Below, piece by piece: positions 62,786 to 64,000 of a DNA stretch of 64,000 nucleotides. Position 1 is the stretch's first letter. The number at the start of each line of letters is the position of its first letter. The DNA comes from Marinobacter sp. F3R08 (lineage in GTDB: Bacteria > Pseudomonadota > Gammaproteobacteria > Pseudomonadales > Oleiphilaceae): NCBI RefSeq assembly GCF_018860425.1, contig NZ_JAHKPI010000014.1, positions 186,001-250,000 on the forward strand. Direction: 5' to 3'. The notes beneath the pieces are model-generated. The model was not told the DNA's origin and searched no databases. It saw only the letters and a list, made by a program, of their open reading frames with translations. Made by a program: the position numbers and the translations under genes.

Positions 62786-62842
62786 GGTGTTCCCCTGCGC
62801 ACGCGAGGGTGAAAGGAATTCACGCGCATTCAGGAGAACACC
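62786..62842 (+). promoter_or_regulatory. Shine-Dalgarno sequestering stem of nrdA (riboswitch expression platform)
   Basis: GGTGTTCCCCTG (62786-62797) pairs with CAGGAGAACACC (62831-62842) at 11 of 12 positions. The right arm contains the nrdA ribosome binding site AGGAGA. No T run follows, so control is probably at translation initiation rather than by termination. Confidence 0.7.
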
Positions 62843-62844
62843 AT

Positions 62845-64000
62845 ATGTCCGCCTCATCCCTGGCCGAGCCCCGGCCCACCTCGCACGCCGATACCGAATC
62901 CCTGCAGGTTATCAAACGCAACGGCACGCTCGTAAGCTTTGACCCTTCGAAAATCAGCGTCGCTGTAACCAAGGCCTTTCTGGCTGTGGAAGGGGATAAG
63001 GCGGCCGGCTCTGCCCGCATCAACGATGCCGTACACCGGGTCACCGAGCAGGTTATCCACGCCATTGGCCGCCGTCTGAAAGCAGGCGGGAAAGTGCATA
63101 TCGAAGACATTCAGGACCAGGTTGAACTGGCCCTGATGCGGGCTGAGGAACAGAAAGTGGCCCGGGCGTATGTGCTGTATCGTGAAGAGCATGCCCGTGA
63201 GCGGGCCCTCCATGCACCCATGGAGGCTCATCCACATCTGACGGTCAAAAAGGCCAGCGGCGAGACAGCCCCGCTGGATCTGGGGCTGATGAAACTGCAG
63301 GTAGAGCAAGCCGCGACAGGGCTGGAAGGCATTGATGGCGACTCCCTGGTAGATGATGCAGTGACCAACCTCTACGACGGCATCGCCGAGGAGGACGTAC
63401 TTTCTGCCCTGGTGATGACGGCCCGCAGCCGGATCGAACGCGAACCGGACTACAGCGCTGTGACTGCCCGCCTGCTCCTGGAGCAGCTAAGACTGGAAAC
63501 CGCGACCGCCCTGAATCTGTCCACCAGCCAACCGCTGGCAGAGATCTACCCGCAGGCGCTATCCGCCTTCATCGAGGCCGGTATTCGCTACGAACTGCTG
63601 GATGAAACCCTCGCCACCTTCGACCTGGAACGACTGGGCGCGGCCCTGAAGCCGGAGCAGGACCTGCAGTTTGGCTTCCTGGGTCTGCAAACACTGTACG
63701 ACCGTTATTTCCTGCACTGGAACAAGGCCCGTCTCGAATTGCCCCAGGTCTTTTTCATGCGGGTGGCCATGGGCCTGTCCCTGCGCGAGGACAACCCGAA
63801 CGAGCGTGCCATCGAGTTTTATAACCTGTTGTCTTCGTTCGACTATATGGCGTCCACGCCAACCCTGTTCAACAGTGGCACCCGTCATTCCCAGCTGTCT
63901 TCGTGCTATCTGACGACCGTCGGTGATGATCTCGAAGGCATATACGGCGCCATCCGGGACAACGCCATGCTCTCGAAATGGGCCGGTGGCCTGGGTAACG
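62845..64000 (+). CDS. nrdA: Class Ia ribonucleoside-diphosphate reductase alpha subunit (5' part)
   Basis: About 385 residues to the window edge; the rest lies outside. ATG 62845 follows AGGAGA by 8 bases. An N-terminal ATP-cone (VIKRNGTLVSFDPSKISVAVTKAF) is followed by a second ATP-cone-like stretch (LTVKKASGETAPLDLGLMK), as in Pseudomonas NrdA, then the catalytic barrel starts: STPTLFNSGTRHSQLSSCYL carries the first redox-active Cys. It reduces ribonucleotides to deoxyribonucleotides with the diferric-tyrosyl NrdB, expected downstream. Controlled by the NrdR boxes and cobalamin riboswitch described above. Confidence 0.93.
   Translation, partial: MSASSLAEPRPTSHADTESLQVIKRNGTLVSFDPSKISVAVTKAFLAVEGDKAAGSARINDAVHRVTEQVIHAIGRRLKAGGKVHIEDIQDQVELALMRAEEQKVARAYVLYREEHARERALHAPMEAHPHLTVKKASGETAPLDLGLMKLQVEQAATGLEGIDGDSLVDDAVTNLYDGIAEEDVLSALVMTARSRIEREPDYSAVTARLLLEQLRLETATALNLSTSQPLAEIYPQALSAFIEAGIRYELLDETLATFDLERLGAALKPEQDLQFGFLGLQTLYDRYFLHWNKARLELPQVFFMRVAMGLSLREDNPNERAIEFYNLLSSFDYMASTPTLFNSGTRHSQLSSCYLTTVGDDLEGIYGAIRDNAMLSKWAGGLGN

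Overview
The window looks like the origin-proximal chromosome of a marine, salt-tolerant gammaproteobacterium, probably Marinobacter or a close relative. This rests on gene order (dnaA, rpmH-rnpA-yidD-yidC-mnmE, mnmG-rsmG-parA-parB-atpIBEFHAGDC-glmU-glmS) and on salt-adaptation genes (ectoine hydroxylase ectD, Na+/H+ antiporter nhaB). The genus is an inference from protein character, not from a search.

Layout. 1-5.1 kb: 5' end of dnaA (minus strand), an oriC-like spacer with DnaA boxes, then rpmH-rnpA-yidD-yidC-mnmE. 5.2-21.3 kb: a block of variable genes separating mnmE from mnmG, which are usually close neighbours. It holds a 2-hydroxychromene-2-carboxylate isomerase-like protein, a BaeSR-type two-component system with a small lipoprotein, a periplasmic binding protein, ectD, the D-alanine catabolic set dadA-dadX with divergent dadR, a DUF3833 lipoprotein, an RND efflux pump, a c-di-GMP phosphodiesterase and an MFS transporter. 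21.7-36.8 kb: mnmG-rsmG-parAB, the complete F1Fo ATP synthase operon behind a near-consensus promoter, and glmU-glmS. 36.9-39.9 kb: LysR regulator divergent from the glutathione-dependent formaldehyde detoxification pair frmA-fghA. 39.9-44.3 kb: an iron-controlled island with a perfect 35-bp Fur-type palindrome before two unrecognised small genes, and a TonB receptor, DUF2218 protein and AraC regulator behind weaker Fur-like boxes. 44.6-47.8 kb: nhaB, a second orphan binding protein and a DUF3047 protein.

47.8-62.4 kb is a coherent short-chain amide/urea system. A histidine kinase fused to an NCS1-type transporter and a LuxR-type response regulator lie divergent from urtABCDE-amiE-amiB, followed by formamidase amiF and fmdA-fmdB. 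Three amide hydrolases of two unrelated folds sit beside one ABC importer. An 18-bp palindrome with a 7-2-7 core (TACGTYA-NN-TRACGTA) occurs upstream of urtA, amiF and fmdA. I propose it as the operator of the neighbouring response regulator, and it is the strongest candidate here for an undescribed regulatory circuit.

The window ends in nrdA (class Ia ribonucleotide reductase), whose leader carries two NrdR-like boxes and a cobalamin riboswitch with a stem that buries the ribosome binding site. I see no rRNA, tRNA, CRISPR array or intact insertion sequence.
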